Of a stretch of 64,000 nt of DNA, positions 39,506 to 51,043 are shown piece after piece. The notes beneath the pieces are model-generated. The model was not told the origin of the DNA. It saw nothing but the letters and a program-made list of their open reading frames with translations, and did no database searches. The stretch is from Vombatus ursinus (taxonomy: Eukaryota > Chordata > Mammalia > Diprotodontia > Vombatidae). The DNA lies in assembly GCF_900497805.2 (NCBI RefSeq), contig NW_020944351.1, positions 2,612,239 to 2,676,238 on the forward strand, written 5' to 3'. Each line of letters starts with the position of its first letter. The stretch's first letter is position 1. Position numbers and translations under genes: made by a program.

Positions 39506-40870
39506 TAAAATGGAAAAGGAAAGAAGGAGAAAGCTGGATATTGTTCTAGAAGGATACACCTTTCAAGGTGAATGGGATAGGTAAACGAGGGGGAGGTTTT
39601 GGAGGGGTACTGGGGGGAGGTAGAGTAGCATTGTGCATTAGGAGGATATGTTCATCATTTTAAAAGAAATATACAGAAGACAAGAGAAGGAAGGCCAAAA
39701 GGAAACACAGGCAAATAGGACAGCTTTGAAAGTTACATGTTGAATTTGTCTATGATATGACTTTTAAAATAGAAATTTAAGCAGTATATAATAGAGATTC
39801 ACAGTTCCATGTACAATTCTCTTTTTCTGTTCTACTTTGTTTATGGAAATGCTCATTTTGTATGGTGATTAAGTTAAGAATAAAAAAATTTAAAAGAAGA
39901 TACGCTTATATGAGAAAGGTTAGGAAACTTGATGGCAAAACATGGTGGAGAGCATTTGGGTGAAGATAAATAGAGGAAGAAATAGAAGCAATACAATGAT
40001 CTAAGTATACTACAGACAACCTGGACAGAAGGAAGAAATTGACGAGGAGTTGAGGAAAGAGATGACAAGTTTGGCACAGAGATATGAGATAGCAGTAATG
40101 GAGAGATTCAATTGTTTACACATTTGCTAGAGCTCTTTCCCTCCCTCTCTGTCTCTGTCTGTCTCTCTCTCAAAAGCAAAGCACCTACAAATTCTTGACT
40201 CAATGATAATTGCATCATTCAAAAGATGTAGGAAACAATGATGGGAATTACTCTTCAGGACTTAATTCTCGCCAAAAGAGGAACTGATTGCTAGGGTAGG
40301 GGTGGGAAGAACCTTGGAAAAGGAGTGAGAAATGTTCATTTTAGAATTTGTGGTAGAGAATTAGGTGGATATATTGTGCTATGAACCCTAGATTTGGACA
40401 GGATAGATTTACATGGTTTTAGAGAAAGGGTAGATAGGATCCCATGGCCTGAAATTGTAGAAGGGAAGTAGGCCCAGTACAGATGGGAAGGACTCAAGAA
40501 TGAAGTTCTGAAGGCATAAAGAGAAATAATTCCAATAAGGAGGAAAAGAGTTACAGAACTTCAGTTTTAAAAAGCCACGTGGAGAAGGTGGTAGCAAGGT
40601 CACACAATGGTGTATGAACACAAAGTGTGCATGGTCTGTAAGAATAATGTCAAGTGTTTTAAAGTTCAGAATAAGCTGAGACTGCTAAGGAAAATATAAA
40701 GACAACAAAAGGACTGTTGTTTGCTTTTTAAAAGCTATATTTGGGGAAAGAGAAGAATGAAAGAAGAGAGGACTATTGCTTGGCATGGATGGAATGGTGA
40801 TTTATCAATTTGTGTGATGACACACAAAGCAGAACAACTCAGCTCCTATTTAGCATCTGCTCTCTTGGCT
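39506..40870. other. Unassigned DNA, likely old retroelement remains
   Basis: 39700-39895 ends in an A-rich run after 'gtctatgatatgacttttaa' and reads like a LINE 3' end. 40135-40172 is a TC-rich simple repeat. 40200-40870 is A/G-rich and unassigned. No gene seen. Confidence 0.4.
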
Positions 40871-40871
40871 A

Positions 40872-41100
40872 ATAGAGAGTGGATAGAGAGCTGGCCTCAG
40901 AACCAGGAAGACCTGGGTACAAGATAAGTCTCTGACAACATACTCTTTGTATGACCCTGGGCAAGTCACTGAACCTCTAAGTACCCTAGGTAACTAAGAC
41001 TCTGAGTTGAAGAGAAATTGCCAACTTGCATTAGTAGAGGGAGTTTCTTCACTTGGGAGTTCCTCATACTAATGAAATCTCAGGTCTAGTCCACACCCCT
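40872..41100 (+). mobile_element. tRNA-derived SINE, form d
   Basis: 'accaggaagacctgggtaca', 'gtatgaccctgggcaagtca', tail 'tgccaacttgcattagtaga'. Confidence 0.87.
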
Positions 41101-41121
41101 ACCTTTACCCCTATCCTTTCT

Positions 41122-41380
41122 TTGCTTCTAGGTGGTATAGTAGATAAGAGTGTTGGACCTGGAGTTAGGAAGATCTGAGTTGCAATCCTGTCTTAGATAT
41201 TAAATAGCTATGTGACCCTAGGCAAGTCATTTAACCTCTGTTTGTCTATTTCCTCATCTATAAAATGGGGATGATAATTCACAGGGTTATTAAATGAACC
41301 AAAAGAGATGAGTGTATGTAAAGTGCATTGCAAATCTTAATATGCTGTATAAATGCTATCATCATTACTATTATTTGCCA
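41122..41380 (+). mobile_element. tRNA-derived SINE, form c
   Basis: 'ttctaggtggtatagtagat', 'tgtgaccctaggcaagtcat', tail to 'gctgtataaatgctatcatc'. Confidence 0.9.
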
Positions 41381-41489
41381 AAGGTAATAATCTTTGGATT
41401 GGAAAGAACAAAACAAAAAATGGCTAATAGGAAGTTGAAACTCAAGTTAAGCGGGGAGATAGTAAGAGCACCCAGCTGTCTCTGTCATC

Positions 41490-42645
41490 AGCCCCAGACA
41501 AACTCCATCCCTGGGGACCAAAACAACTGGCAGCTGTGACTGACTCCTGAGCCACTTTTAGAGATCTTTGAAAGATTATGGAGAAAGGGTAAGCTGCATT
41601 AGGATTGGAGAAGGAGAAAGGTTTTGGTTTTCAGAAAAAGGAAGAAAACAGAATGGCAAACTTTAAGTCAAATAGCTTGACTTCTGGTCCTGCGAAATTA
41701 GAGATGATGTTATTAAAGGGATGGTTAGTGAAAATCCAGAAAAGGAAGTAGTGATCACAAATAGCTTACACGGTTCCACTAGTATCAAGTCATGACAGAC
41801 TAGTTAATTTCCATTTTAGGCAGGGTTATGATACTAGTAGGTCAGGAGAATATTGTAGATCGAGCTGACTTCAATATTAGAAAAGCATTTGATAAAGTCT
41901 TTTATTGCTATTCATGGGGAAAAGACAGAGAGATGTGGACTAGTCAATGGTATAGTTAGGAAGATTTGGAACTGGCTAAATTGTTGGACCCAGAGAATAG
42001 TTATTCATGGTCTAATGGCATCTTGGAAGACTCTAGTAGAGTGCCCTGAGGATGTGGTCTTGGACCTGTGCTGTATAACATTTTTATCAGTGACTTAGAC
42101 AAAGGCATAAATAGAATGTTTATCAAATTTTCAGATGACCTAAATCTGGGAGGGATACCTAATGGGCTGGATGACTGAGTTAGTGTAATTAGGACTGAAA
42201 ATGTGACAGTCCGACCTCTGTACTTTGTCCAGGTCAGACCCTATCAAGAGTGGTATGTTCAGTCCTGGGCATCTCTTTTTAGAAAGGACATTGACAAACA
42301 TCCGGAGGTAAATGATCAAAATGGTGAAGAGCCTTAAGATCATGCCATATGTAGATCAGTTAAAGGAACTAGGAGTGTTTAGCCTAGGGAAGAGAAGACT
42401 CAAGGGAGCATGATAGCTGTGTTCTATTATTTGAAGGGCTGTCATGTGGAAGAAAGATTAACCTTGTTTTCCTTCGCTCCATTGGGCAGAGCTAGAAGCA
42501 ATGGGTGAAAGTTGCAAGCCAGGGTAATTTAGGTTTGATTTAAGGAAAGACTTCCTAACAATTAGAGCTACATAAAATTGGGAGAAGACAGTGGGTTTTC
42601 CCTCTCTAGAGGTTATGGGATAATAGATTTAGAGATAGAAGTTAC
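41490..42645 (+). mobile_element. CR1/L3 LINE with reverse-transcriptase segment
   Basis: The longest LINE-coding relic in the window after the L1. Short frames give CR1-clade reverse-transcriptase landmarks in order: 'KAFDKVF' (motif A region), 'WNWLNCWTQRIVI', 'LYNIFISDLDKGI' and 'FSDDLNLGG' (the YADD-type catalytic motif C). The 3' UTR follows ('gtgtttagcctagggaagag', 'gggctgtcatgtggaagaaa', 'cttcctaacaattagagcta'). The frame is broken repeatedly, so it is long dead. Confidence 0.9.
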
Positions 42646-43070
42646 TTGGGGCAGCTAAGTGCCACTGCAGTGAATAGGACACTGGGCTCTGAATCAGGAA
42701 GACTCCTCTTCCTGAGTTCAAATCTGGCCTCAGACACTTCCTAGCTGTGTGACCCTGGGCAATTCACTTCACCCAGTTTGCCTCAATTTCCTCATTTGTA
42801 AAATGAGCTGGAGAAGGAAATGGCAAACCATTCTAGTATCTTTGCCAAGAAAACTTCAAATGGGGTCACAGAGAGTTGATCACAACTGAAATGAATGAAC
42901 AATAAAAAAGATATCACACCCCTTCGTTTTAGAAACAAAGAAGCTGAAGCCCAGAGATCTTAACTGACTTGCCCAAGGTAACAAAGGTAGTAAGTGACAG
43001 AAGCAGAATTAGAACCCAGATCTTCCTGGCTTCAGGGTTGGTCTTCCATCCACTGTGGCATATTGCCTCT
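42610..43070 (-). mobile_element. SINE form b split by a form a SINE
   Basis: A small tail part before 42648 and the rest at 42905-43070 ('gaaacaaagaagctgaagcc', 'gaacccagatcttcctggct'). Confidence 0.72.
42648..42903 (+). mobile_element. tRNA-derived SINE, form a, nested
   Basis: 'ggggcagctaagtgccactg', 'gagctggagaaggaaatggc', 'aaatggggtcacagagagtt'. It interrupts the antisense b SINE. Confidence 0.93.
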
Positions 43071-43071
43071 C

Positions 43072-43135
43072 GCCATCACCATCACCACATCCAACATGAC
43101 TATAGCCACCATCACCACAGCCATCAGCACATTTC
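43072..43135. repeat. (CAT/CAC)n simple repeat, degenerate
   Basis: 'gccatcaccatcaccacatc' and similar units, adjoining the SINE. Confidence 0.7.
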
Positions 43136-43834
43136 TATGGCATCTAAATTTTTAAGTGTCTTCCTGGCAATAACTACGTAAGGCAGAATCTACATTTTAT
43201 AACATTCAAAGCGACTTAGTCCACTCTCTCAGCTTCCTAAGTCCGTACACCTTGTTTACAATATGTTAAAGACGACGTTTTTGTAGAAGTTCTTCTCCCT
43301 CTGCTATCTTTCCCTTCCTTTTCCTTCCCAAACCCCACATTTCTGTGGGACCTGAATAAGCCTCACACCATTCTCACTGAATCCTCCCCTTGACCTGAAA
43401 ACTCCCTCCCCTTTTCCTCCGCACTCCCCTCCCTTCCCCAGATGCTTGAGGCCCAGGAATCATGTTTCTCTCTCATTAAATGATGGCTGTCCTCCAAAAG
43501 CCCAGTTCTGTTGGCAAGATTAGAAGAGATTCAAACAAAGGAGAAAGCTTCTCAGGAGGCATTGAAGCAGACCCTGGAAAGCCAAAAGCCTGTCCTCAAT
43601 GAATTGTTTCACCAACCACCCCTCCCACAACTTTCACCCCCCTAACAGAGCGTTTTCTAGACAGGTCAAAACTGTTCATGGAAGAAAGTTGTCAGTCAGA
43701 AGCCACATAACAAAAGCAAACTTGCCCAATCTAGTAATTTGTGGCGTTAACAACTCCCATTTCCACAGTACTTTAAACTTCACAAACTACTCTCCTCGCA
43801 AGAACCCTATGTGGTAGGGAATGCAAGTCCTTTT
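43136..43834. other. Single-copy-looking stretch with a SINE tail remnant
   Basis: 43150-43740 shows no repeat core. 43745-43830 may be an antisense SINE c tail ('ttccacagtactttaaactt'). No coding region recognised. Confidence 0.4.
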
Positions 43835-44141
43835 GTTACGGTCTTGTTTTTATCTAGCTCAAGTTGACAGTGCAGCAGCCGTTCATGGGCCCAGTCCTAC
43901 TGTGGATCAGTATGGAAACTTTAACTTGCTTCTTTTTTTCTGACCAAGGACAGTTCACCTTTCCTTAGGTAGCCTAGTGGCCCTCTGCTCCTGAGGGCTC
44001 AACCAAATTAGTGTTGAACTTAGTGTGGACAGCAGATCAGCTTTAGCCCTATTGCAACTCAGATCTCATGAATTTAAGAAATCCAACAATTTAAGAAATC
44101 CCAGTAGCAGGGATTACAGCCATATGCTACAATGCCTGGCC
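43835..44141 (-). pseudogene. RN7SL: 7SL (SRP) RNA retro-pseudogene, antisense
   Basis: Reverse complement of 7SL over its whole length: 'ggattacagccatatgctac' (5' domain), 'gtgttgaacttagtgtggac', 'cacctttccttaggtagcct', 'agtcctactgtggatcagta' and 'gtcttgtttttatctagctc' (3' end). The central S domain is the best preserved. A short insertion-like stretch interrupts the 5' Alu domain near 44070-44100. Too diverged to be a working SRP RNA. It lies next to an antisense L1, whose machinery would have made it. Confidence 0.92.
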
Positions 44142-44144
44142 TGT

Positions 44145-45065
44145 TTAAAAAAATTACTATATTTTATTCTTATATCACCTAAATTTTCATCTACATCTTT
44201 CTCCTGCCTCCCTCCTAGACAGCCACCCTTTATAACATTTGTTGTTTTTTTCTAAGAAAAAAATGAAGAAAAAAATCAGCAAAATCAATCGATCAAAAAA
44301 AAAAATCTGACAGTATATGTAATGTTACACACATATTTCCTCTCCCTACCTTCTGTAAGGAAGTGGAAAGAGGTGTCTTCTCATTATCTCTTCTTTGGGG
44401 CCAAACTTATTCTTTGTCATTGTGCAAAATCCATTTTGTTTTATTATTTTGTGGTTGCTCTTTCCATTCACATTGTTGTTTTCTTGGTTCTTCTTACTTC
44501 ACTTTGCATCAGTTCATGTGGATCTCTACATGCTTCTGTTTTCATGTCATTCTCCGTTGCTCACAGCATAGTAATAGTACATTTCATGTACTAGAATCTT
44601 TTAGCCATTCCTCAAATTGATGGACATCTACTTTGTTTCCAATTCTTTGCTATCATGACAAGTGATGCTATAAATAACATGGTGTATATGAAACTTTTCT
44701 TTTTGTCAATGACCTCCTTGGGGCATATACCTAGCAGTGTAATCTCTGGGACAAAGGGTATAGACATTTTAACCATTTTATTAGGATAATTCCAAATTGC
44801 TTTCCAAAGTATGTACTAATTCAGAGGTCCACCAATAATGCATCAATGTTCCTGTCTTTCCTCAACCCCTTGAACATTGATTATTCCCCTCTTTTGTCAT
44901 CTTTGAAAATTTACTGGGTATGAGGTAAAATCTCAGGGTTGTTTGATTTGGATTTCTCTCATTATTAGTGATTTGGCACATTCTTTCAAATGGTTGTAAA
45001 CATTTCACACTTCTTCTTTTGAGAACTGTTTATTGATATTTTTGACTAATCCTTTTTATTGGTAG
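44145..45065 (-). mobile_element. L1 LINE 3' region, antisense
   Basis: 'gttcatgtggatctctacat', 'ttgatggacatctactttgt', 'gggcatatacctagcagtgt' and 'gatttctctcattattagtg' are the reverse of the L1 ORF2 C-terminal and 3' regions of mammals. About 0.9 kb, diverged. Confidence 0.8.
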
Positions 45066-45069
45066 GGTG

Positions 45070-45225
45070 AAGATGAAAGCAATATTATCCCCATTTTGCA
45101 GATTAGAAAACCGAAACTCAGAGGAGTAAAGGCACAAAGTCACACGGGCAGTAGCAGAGCTGAGATTTGATTCCAGGTCGTTGATTCACCATCCACCACT
45201 CTTTCCACTATCCCTAGTTGCTGAG
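45070..45225 (-). mobile_element. tRNA-derived SINE, degraded
   Basis: 'ttatccccattttgcagatt', 'gagatttgattccaggtcgt'. Confidence 0.77.
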
Positions 45226-45740
45226 TAGCTTTGCCAGTCAAATGCTTCCCCTGTTGGCCAGCCTCCTGGTGATGAGAATCATCACATTAAGCTAGACTGG
45301 TATTTAAGATGAACAGGGGACATGTTATCAAAGTCTTTCCAGCCTGCTAGAATCTTCCAAAACTTGTACTCTGCTGACACACCCAAGGTTCCCTCCATAA
45401 GGCAGTTAGGGGGACTTGTATGGAGAGACTTTATTTTTGTAATATTGTCAAGGATTGCTTTTGCCCATAATGGAGTTCTCTGGAATGACTTCCAATGTCC
45501 AGAATGTTTAGGTAAGGGAACTCATGTTATTTGGAGAAGGGCTCAAAGAATCAGAATCCCATGGAATTTGTGTTTGGGCAAGGGAGTACACCAGCAGGTA
45601 TGAACTAGAAAGGAGAAATAGAATTAGGTAGGCAGAGAACCCCATGGAGACATAGCTGGGCACATTATCTAAAGAGTTCCTGGAGGTGTTCCTGGGCTTC
45701 CTGTGTGTGGAAAGCCAAGCTAGAGCAGTGGGATCCAATT
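45226..45740. other. No recognised feature
   Basis: Unassigned. A 93-codon plus frame (45322-45603) resembles no known protein. Confidence 0.4.
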
Positions 45741-45744
45741 TGGT

Positions 45745-46310
45745 TCAATTCAATTAAATGTTTATAAAGGGCCTCCCATGTGCCAGGCACTGTGTGATGT
45801 ACTAGAGATACAAGTACAAAAACTAAACAGTCCCTGCCCCCAAAGACCTTATGTTCTATGGAGGGGGGGGCAGGGAGTATAGCATATATGCATGTGTGCA
45901 TACACACAAACACACACACACACTTAGGTAAATACAAAGAGTATGCAAGTAATTTCAAGGAATGAAAGGACTTATAACTGAGGGATCAGAAAAGGCCTTG
46001 TGTAGAAGGTAGCATCTAACCTGTGCTTTGCAGGAAGTTAGGGCTTTTAAGAGGAAGAGATGAAGGAGTGGATTCCAGTCATGAGGGACCACCTAGTCAG
46101 ACATATGGAAGCAAAGGATGCAATGCCATGTACACAGAATAGCCAGCAGGCCAATTTGACTGTAATGCAGAGTACCTGAATGGGACTAATAAGACTGGAA
46201 AGGTAAGTGGGAGCCAGATTGTGGTGGACTTTAAATGACAAAGTATGTTTGTATTTTATCCTAGAGAGCCAGTGATGATGGCATAGGATACAGTCTACTG
46301 AGCAGGGCAT
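45745..46310 (+). repeat. Repeat B with internal (CA)n
   Basis: 'cctcccatgtgccaggcact', 'aaaaggccttgtgtagaagg', 'tgggagccagattgtggtgg', 'gtattttatcctagagagcc'. A CA microsatellite occupies 45893-45923. Confidence 0.82.
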
Positions 46311-47045
46311 GTTGGTGCTGCAACCTACACTCAGTCAATTTAGGCTACAGAGGCTGCAATGCATAGGGAACTCCAGAGGGTGGGGACGAAGCTGAGACGA
46401 ATCTGGCCCTAAAGAATTGCATTAGATCTACATATCAGGTATGCTTACAGAAGACAAAGGGAACAACAGACACTTTCTTTATTTCATCTGCCTATGCACA
46501 GGAATATAATTTTCCTACTCCTATGTGAGTTTTCTCTGATTTTCCTTCATCTACCGTCTAAGGAGAGGTAGGAGATTATATACATTTGTATGAGAGGGAG
46601 AGGGCCATAAGAAGGATTCTATTGCCCTGATATTTTTTTCTGTCTTGTCTTGCTATTCTGTCTTAATTAAATACTTTGCTATTTGATCAGTGGCTCTGAC
46701 ATAATCTGCATAGAGAGCATTGCACTGGTTGGAGCTTGGGGGCCATGTTTTATAGATTTATTACCCTAAACATGTTACCCCAAACCTCAGAAAATAGCAA
46801 GACTTCTCAGGGGGAATTCAGAGGGCTCTTGTTACATTTTAATAGAGGGAAATGTGATCGCATAATAATAGTGAATCAAAATATCATCTGGACCCTGTTA
46901 GGCCTCAGCTCTATCCAGATATTGATGTAAGAAAGACAAACAAGTTAAATGGGAAAAAAACAAATGTTGGTTTGGTTGCTAGATATCTTTTGCACATAGA
47001 AATGAGATAAAAGGTCAGCACGGTGAAAAATGTCTCACAGAAATA
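46311..47045. other. Unassigned DNA, possible LTR relic at about 46600-46760
   Basis: 46660-46745 ('taattaaatactttgctatt', 'agcattgcactggttggagc') loosely resembles the 3' part of the LTRs at 8400 and 20290. If related it is an old fossil fragment. Nothing else recognised. Confidence 0.3.
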
Positions 47046-47049
47046 TGGA

Positions 47050-47195
47050 ACAGAGGCATCTGTTTGAGTAGTAAAAAGGGCATTGGGCTGAAAATCAGAG
47101 GAACAAGGTTTTCGCCTCTAGCTTTTTGACTATGACAAAGTTACCTCTCTCTAGGTCTTAGCTTCTGACTCTTAGAGAGAGGGGATTGGAGTAGA
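47050..47195 (+). mobile_element. tRNA-derived SINE, form b, degraded
   Basis: 'gggcattgggctgaaaatca' and worn core; its tail runs into the array that follows. Confidence 0.65.
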
Positions 47196-47590
47196 CGCTC
47201 TGTATGTGCCCTTTCAGTTCAAATATTCTGTGTTCCAAAGCCCCTTGCCAGCTTTGACATTTTAGGTTCTAAATTTCCTTCCAGCTCTGACATTTTATGT
47301 TGCAAGATTCCTTTTTTTCCATCTGTGACATCCTATGTTCTAAAGGCTGTTCTAGCTGTAACAATCTAGATTCTATGGTACCTCCCAACTCAAATATACT
47401 ACGTTCTATGTTCCTTCCACTTTTGACATTTCATCTTCTAAATTCCCTTCTGGGTTTGATATTCTATATAATATGGTCTAAGATCACTTTCAGTTCTAAA
47501 ATTCTATGTTCTGTGCTATAAGGGCCATTTCAGATCTAAAATTCTAGATTCTAGCACCCCTTCCAGATGTGACATTCTATTTTGAAGGCC
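47196..47590 (+). repeat. Minisatellite-like array grown from a SINE b tail
   Basis: About eleven degenerate units of 33-40 bp modelled on 'cttccagctctgacatttta' plus 'tgttctaagatt'. The first unit is the tail of the SINE just upstream. Mutations differ between units, so the array is old. Confidence 0.85.
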
Positions 47591-47669
47591 CCTTTCCCTC
47601 CCAAGGTCTTAATCCAATATTTCATCATGACATGGAAGTCACTGGGGTTCTCAAAGCCTATACCAGCAG

Positions 47670-47800
47670 GTTCAAATCAAGTCAACAAGCATTTATTAAG
47701 CACTTCTTCTGTGCCAGGCACTGTGCTAAGTGCTGGGAATACAAATGCAAGCAAAAGATAGTCTCTGCCTTCCAGGAGTTTATATTCTAATGAAAGAATA
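47670..47800 (+). repeat. Repeat B, 5' part
   Basis: 'caacaagcatttattaagca', 'tgccaggcactgtgctaagt', 'ttccaggagtttatattcta'. The best-preserved start of repeat B. Confidence 0.83.
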
Positions 47801-48284
47801 TAAAATATAAAAGCAGGGAACAAACTCTGGCGTTTTCTTCCAAACTCAAAAGGCTCTGAGGATGCTCCTGGTGACAGACTGTGACTGCTGTCTGAGGACC
47901 AACCTAGGTAAGTACATCACCGGTAGGCTGGCCACTAGCTAATGAATTCTTTGACTATGACCACTCATGAAACAAAGAAAAATACAAAATGGCCCTCTTT
48001 CCTGTGTAATCTCTTTTTATGTAAAGAAGCCGTGAGAGGGGATAGGGTCCTAAAAAGCACAGCTTTTAGGCCATCTATAAACATTAATTTCATTGCTGTT
48101 ACTCTAAATCTGAGATTGTCTAAATGTCGGCTACCTATAACCAACAAATTGACATACAACTGGGGAGCTTAAAATGTATCATTATTGACATTCTTCTTAT
48201 AAATGAAACCAAAAGATTGTAGCCAAATGGAGGGAAGAATGGCTCACATGTTCTCCTTGGAGAGGCAAGTGGGTTGGCAGAGTT
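47801..48284. other. Single-copy-looking AT-rich stretch
   Basis: No repeat core. 48060-48170 ('ataaacattaatttcattgc') could be conserved non-coding. No coding region recognised. Confidence 0.4.
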
Positions 48285-49005
48285 CAAGTCAAGGCAGCAA
48301 GCATTTATTAAGTGCCTATAGTGTGCCAGACCCTATGCTGAGAAGTTGCCTTCATTGTGAGGCCAAAGGCAGCAAGCAACATCATTTCAGGGGGTCCTTG
48401 GTCATCCTGCCTCATAGTGCTCAAAAGGGGAGTATGTAAGAAGACCTCCATGAAGGTAATGATGGTTTATGTGACAATGCCTATTGCAAAGGATGAAGGT
48501 ATAGTAGAGAAATGCTTTAAAGGAGATAAAAATCCTTCAATCCAATTCAACAAGCACTTAATAAGCACCTGTTATATACAAGGCACCACACTAGGTGCTA
48601 GGGAGATAAAGACAAAATGAAAAAAGCAGTCCTGATCCTTAAGATGCTTATGTTCTATTGAGAGATGCAACATGTAAAGAGAAAAGTACGTACATGTTTA
48701 TTTGAGAAGGGAGAAAATGATGGCTGCCAGGGGGATAAGGAAAGGCCTTATGTAGGAGGGGTCCTTTGAGCTGAGCTTTGAAGGAAGCTAGAGATTCTGG
48801 GAGGCAGTGGTGAGGAGAGAGTACATTTTGGCTACTGGGCATAGCTCACATGTAGCCACATAGGCAGAAGATAGAATGCATAGTTCAGGTAACAGCAAGT
48901 AAGCCAGTTTGTCTGCAAAGTTGACGAGGTGAAGGGGAGGAATGTGCATTAAACCTGGAAAGGTCAGCTGGAGTCAGATTGAAAAGGCCTTTAAATTCTC
49001 CAAAC
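48285..49005 (+). repeat. Two repeat B copies
   Basis: 48285-48360 is a 5' fragment ('gcatttattaagtgcctata'). 48535-49005 is longer ('aggaaaggccttatgtagga', 'gagctgagctttgaaggaag'). 48360-48534 is unassigned. Confidence 0.77.
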
Positions 49006-49998
49006 TAAGTCAACACAGAGCTAAATATCAGCAACTTCAGTGAAAAGGTAGACAAAGGGGAGGATGGGAGAAAATGTTTTAGAAAATACTGTTCTGTTTG
49101 AAAAAAATGAAAGAGGCTAAAAATTTGCCAGCTCCCCAGAAACCTCACACTTATATTACATGAATACTTTCTTTAAGAAGTGATTCAGATAGTGCTGGAC
49201 ATGGTAAGTATGGAACATCACAAAAAATTAAATTATCTCAACAGGCAGGAAGCAATCAGTTACTAATGTGGGAGTAATTTCTGAATCAGCTGCCTATATG
49301 AAGTCGAATCATTGACTAGTTAGAGGAAATGTCAAAGCCAACACTAAATTAGAAAGGATAAAGATGAGAAGAGATAGCGTACAATTATGATAGTTTCAGC
49401 TTGGCCCATTGAAACAACGAAACTAAAAAACCGAAAGATAAATGCATGAATGAGAACTGGATAAAGGAAAAAAACCCATTAACATGTACTAACGCCATAA
49501 GTTTAGTTGATGTAAAGTAATTGATGCAACCAGGAGGCCCAAAGAGCCTAGAAGCCTCAGCAAGCAAATACTTGATCTCCTTTCTGAGGGAAGAGGCATG
49601 GAAACGAGGGATAATACACCTTTAAAATATAAGGGAATTTCTAAAACTTTAGGGAGGGGAATTAGTTGAAAATTATGATCAGTATCACTGATCAGTAAGG
49701 GAGAAAAGAGAGTTTGAGGAAAACTTGGCATGAGAGACAATTAAGCCAGGTCATCAAAAAAAAAAAAAGCTTTTTAAGTTGAAATTAGAAGGAAGCCATT
49801 GACAAAAAAAGACTTGTCAACATGTCTATAATGAACTTTTGATTCCATCTTTTGCTTTCTAAACAACTGTGGAACCACTGTATTTGAATACAGAACTAAC
49901 ATCTCAGATACTGGTGCCCTGTATGAAGAAATGGGAATAGTACTCATGAAGATGAGGACAGAAGAACAGCTGGGCCAAACCAAGTATACATTGAGGGG
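49006..49998. other. Unassigned AT-rich DNA
   Basis: About 1 kb with no recognisable repeat, RNA or coding signature. Holds a small direct repeat 'tgatcagtatcactgatcag' near 49677 and an A13 run near 49757. Confidence 0.4.
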
Positions 49999-49999
49999 G

Positions 50000-50325
50000 A
50001 CTCTCCTAGTCCTCTTGGGTTCTAAGGTCTCTTCCAGCTCTGACATTCTATGGTTCTATGTCCAAATCATGCCTCAGATTCTTACTAGCTGTGAGCGAAT
50101 CATTGAATCTCTTGCAGCTTCTGTTTCCTTATTTGTGAAACGTGGATAATAATAGTCTCAACTTCACAAAGTTGCTAAGAAAATCAAATGAGATAATTTA
50201 TGAAAAGCACTTTGGAAATCTTAAAGGACTATATACATATTTGTGATGATAATGGTCTCCCCCAGTTCTAACATTTTCTCTTCTCTGTTCTAAAGATGCC
50301 TCCAACTTTGACATTCTCTGATTCT
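50000..50325 (+). mobile_element. SINE pieces with repeated b tail
   Basis: A b tail at 50000-50060 ('tcttccagctctgacattct'), a c-form SINE at 50062-50250, then two tail units at 50262-50325. Confidence 0.7.
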
Positions 50326-50479
50326 ATGAGAAGATATTTAGTGCAGTACATGGATGGGTAGAGCTTTAACTCACTTCAGATACCTAAAATCTTAATGGTT
50401 TGGTTGCTTTTATTTACATAAATCCCCCCCCACCCCCGCCACCTCCCAACATTCCTTTGTATTCTGGGCTCTTTTTGTC
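50326..50479. other. Unassigned, C-rich at 50424-50450
   Basis: Short C homopolymers; nothing else recognised. Confidence 0.4.
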
Positions 50480-50960
50480 AGGCCATGCATGGTGGCTTTC
50501 TGTGTCTGGGTTTCCAGCACTCATTTCATTTTCAGGAAGCAATGTTATTTTTTACAGCAGCCTATTTATTTCTTACTACCTTTCAGGGGAGGGGGCGGAG
50601 ACTGAGAGGGGGGCCAGCACTCAGAAATGTTTTCTTTGTAATTTATCGCCACTATCCATCTGGATTCCGTTGAATCCTGGAAACTATTAGCCTTCAGTGT
50701 GTGACACCCCGTAAAACGTCCGCATCCGTGGGTTGGCTCCACAACACCATTTGCTGTTCTCCTTGGATTTTGTAGACATGCAGAGAAAATAGCAAGACGA
50801 GGCCAGGTTGATGATTTGGAATACCAAATGTGACTGAGGCAGCATCGCCTCACCAGGGAACACACAGCCTGACATTTGCCTCGGAAAGCAACAGGCTAGA
50901 AGTACCATGACTGTATCTCTTCCTGGCAAAGAATCTTGAAATTTCTCTGGAGTTCTGTTC
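50480..50960. other. Candidate conserved non-coding element
   Basis: Single-copy, with clustered CpGs rare in this window ('cccgtaaaacgtccgcatcc', 'caagacgaggccaggttgat') and no repeat core. Frames on either strand resemble no protein. Confidence 0.45.
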
Positions 50961-51043
50961 CGGCCTCTTTGGGTCTATTTTGATCCCTCTTCTGCAAGGC
51001 CTACCAGAGTGATACCAGAATGTAGATCTCCAGTGGAGAGATA

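Noticed and set aside
47196-47590. CRISPR-like array
   Set aside because: The periodic units have no distinct spacers, are degenerate throughout and descend from a SINE tail; the genome is mammalian.
49677-49697. Repeated 'actgatcagt' as an operator or recombination site
   Set aside because: A short chance palindrome pair in AT-rich DNA with no supporting context.
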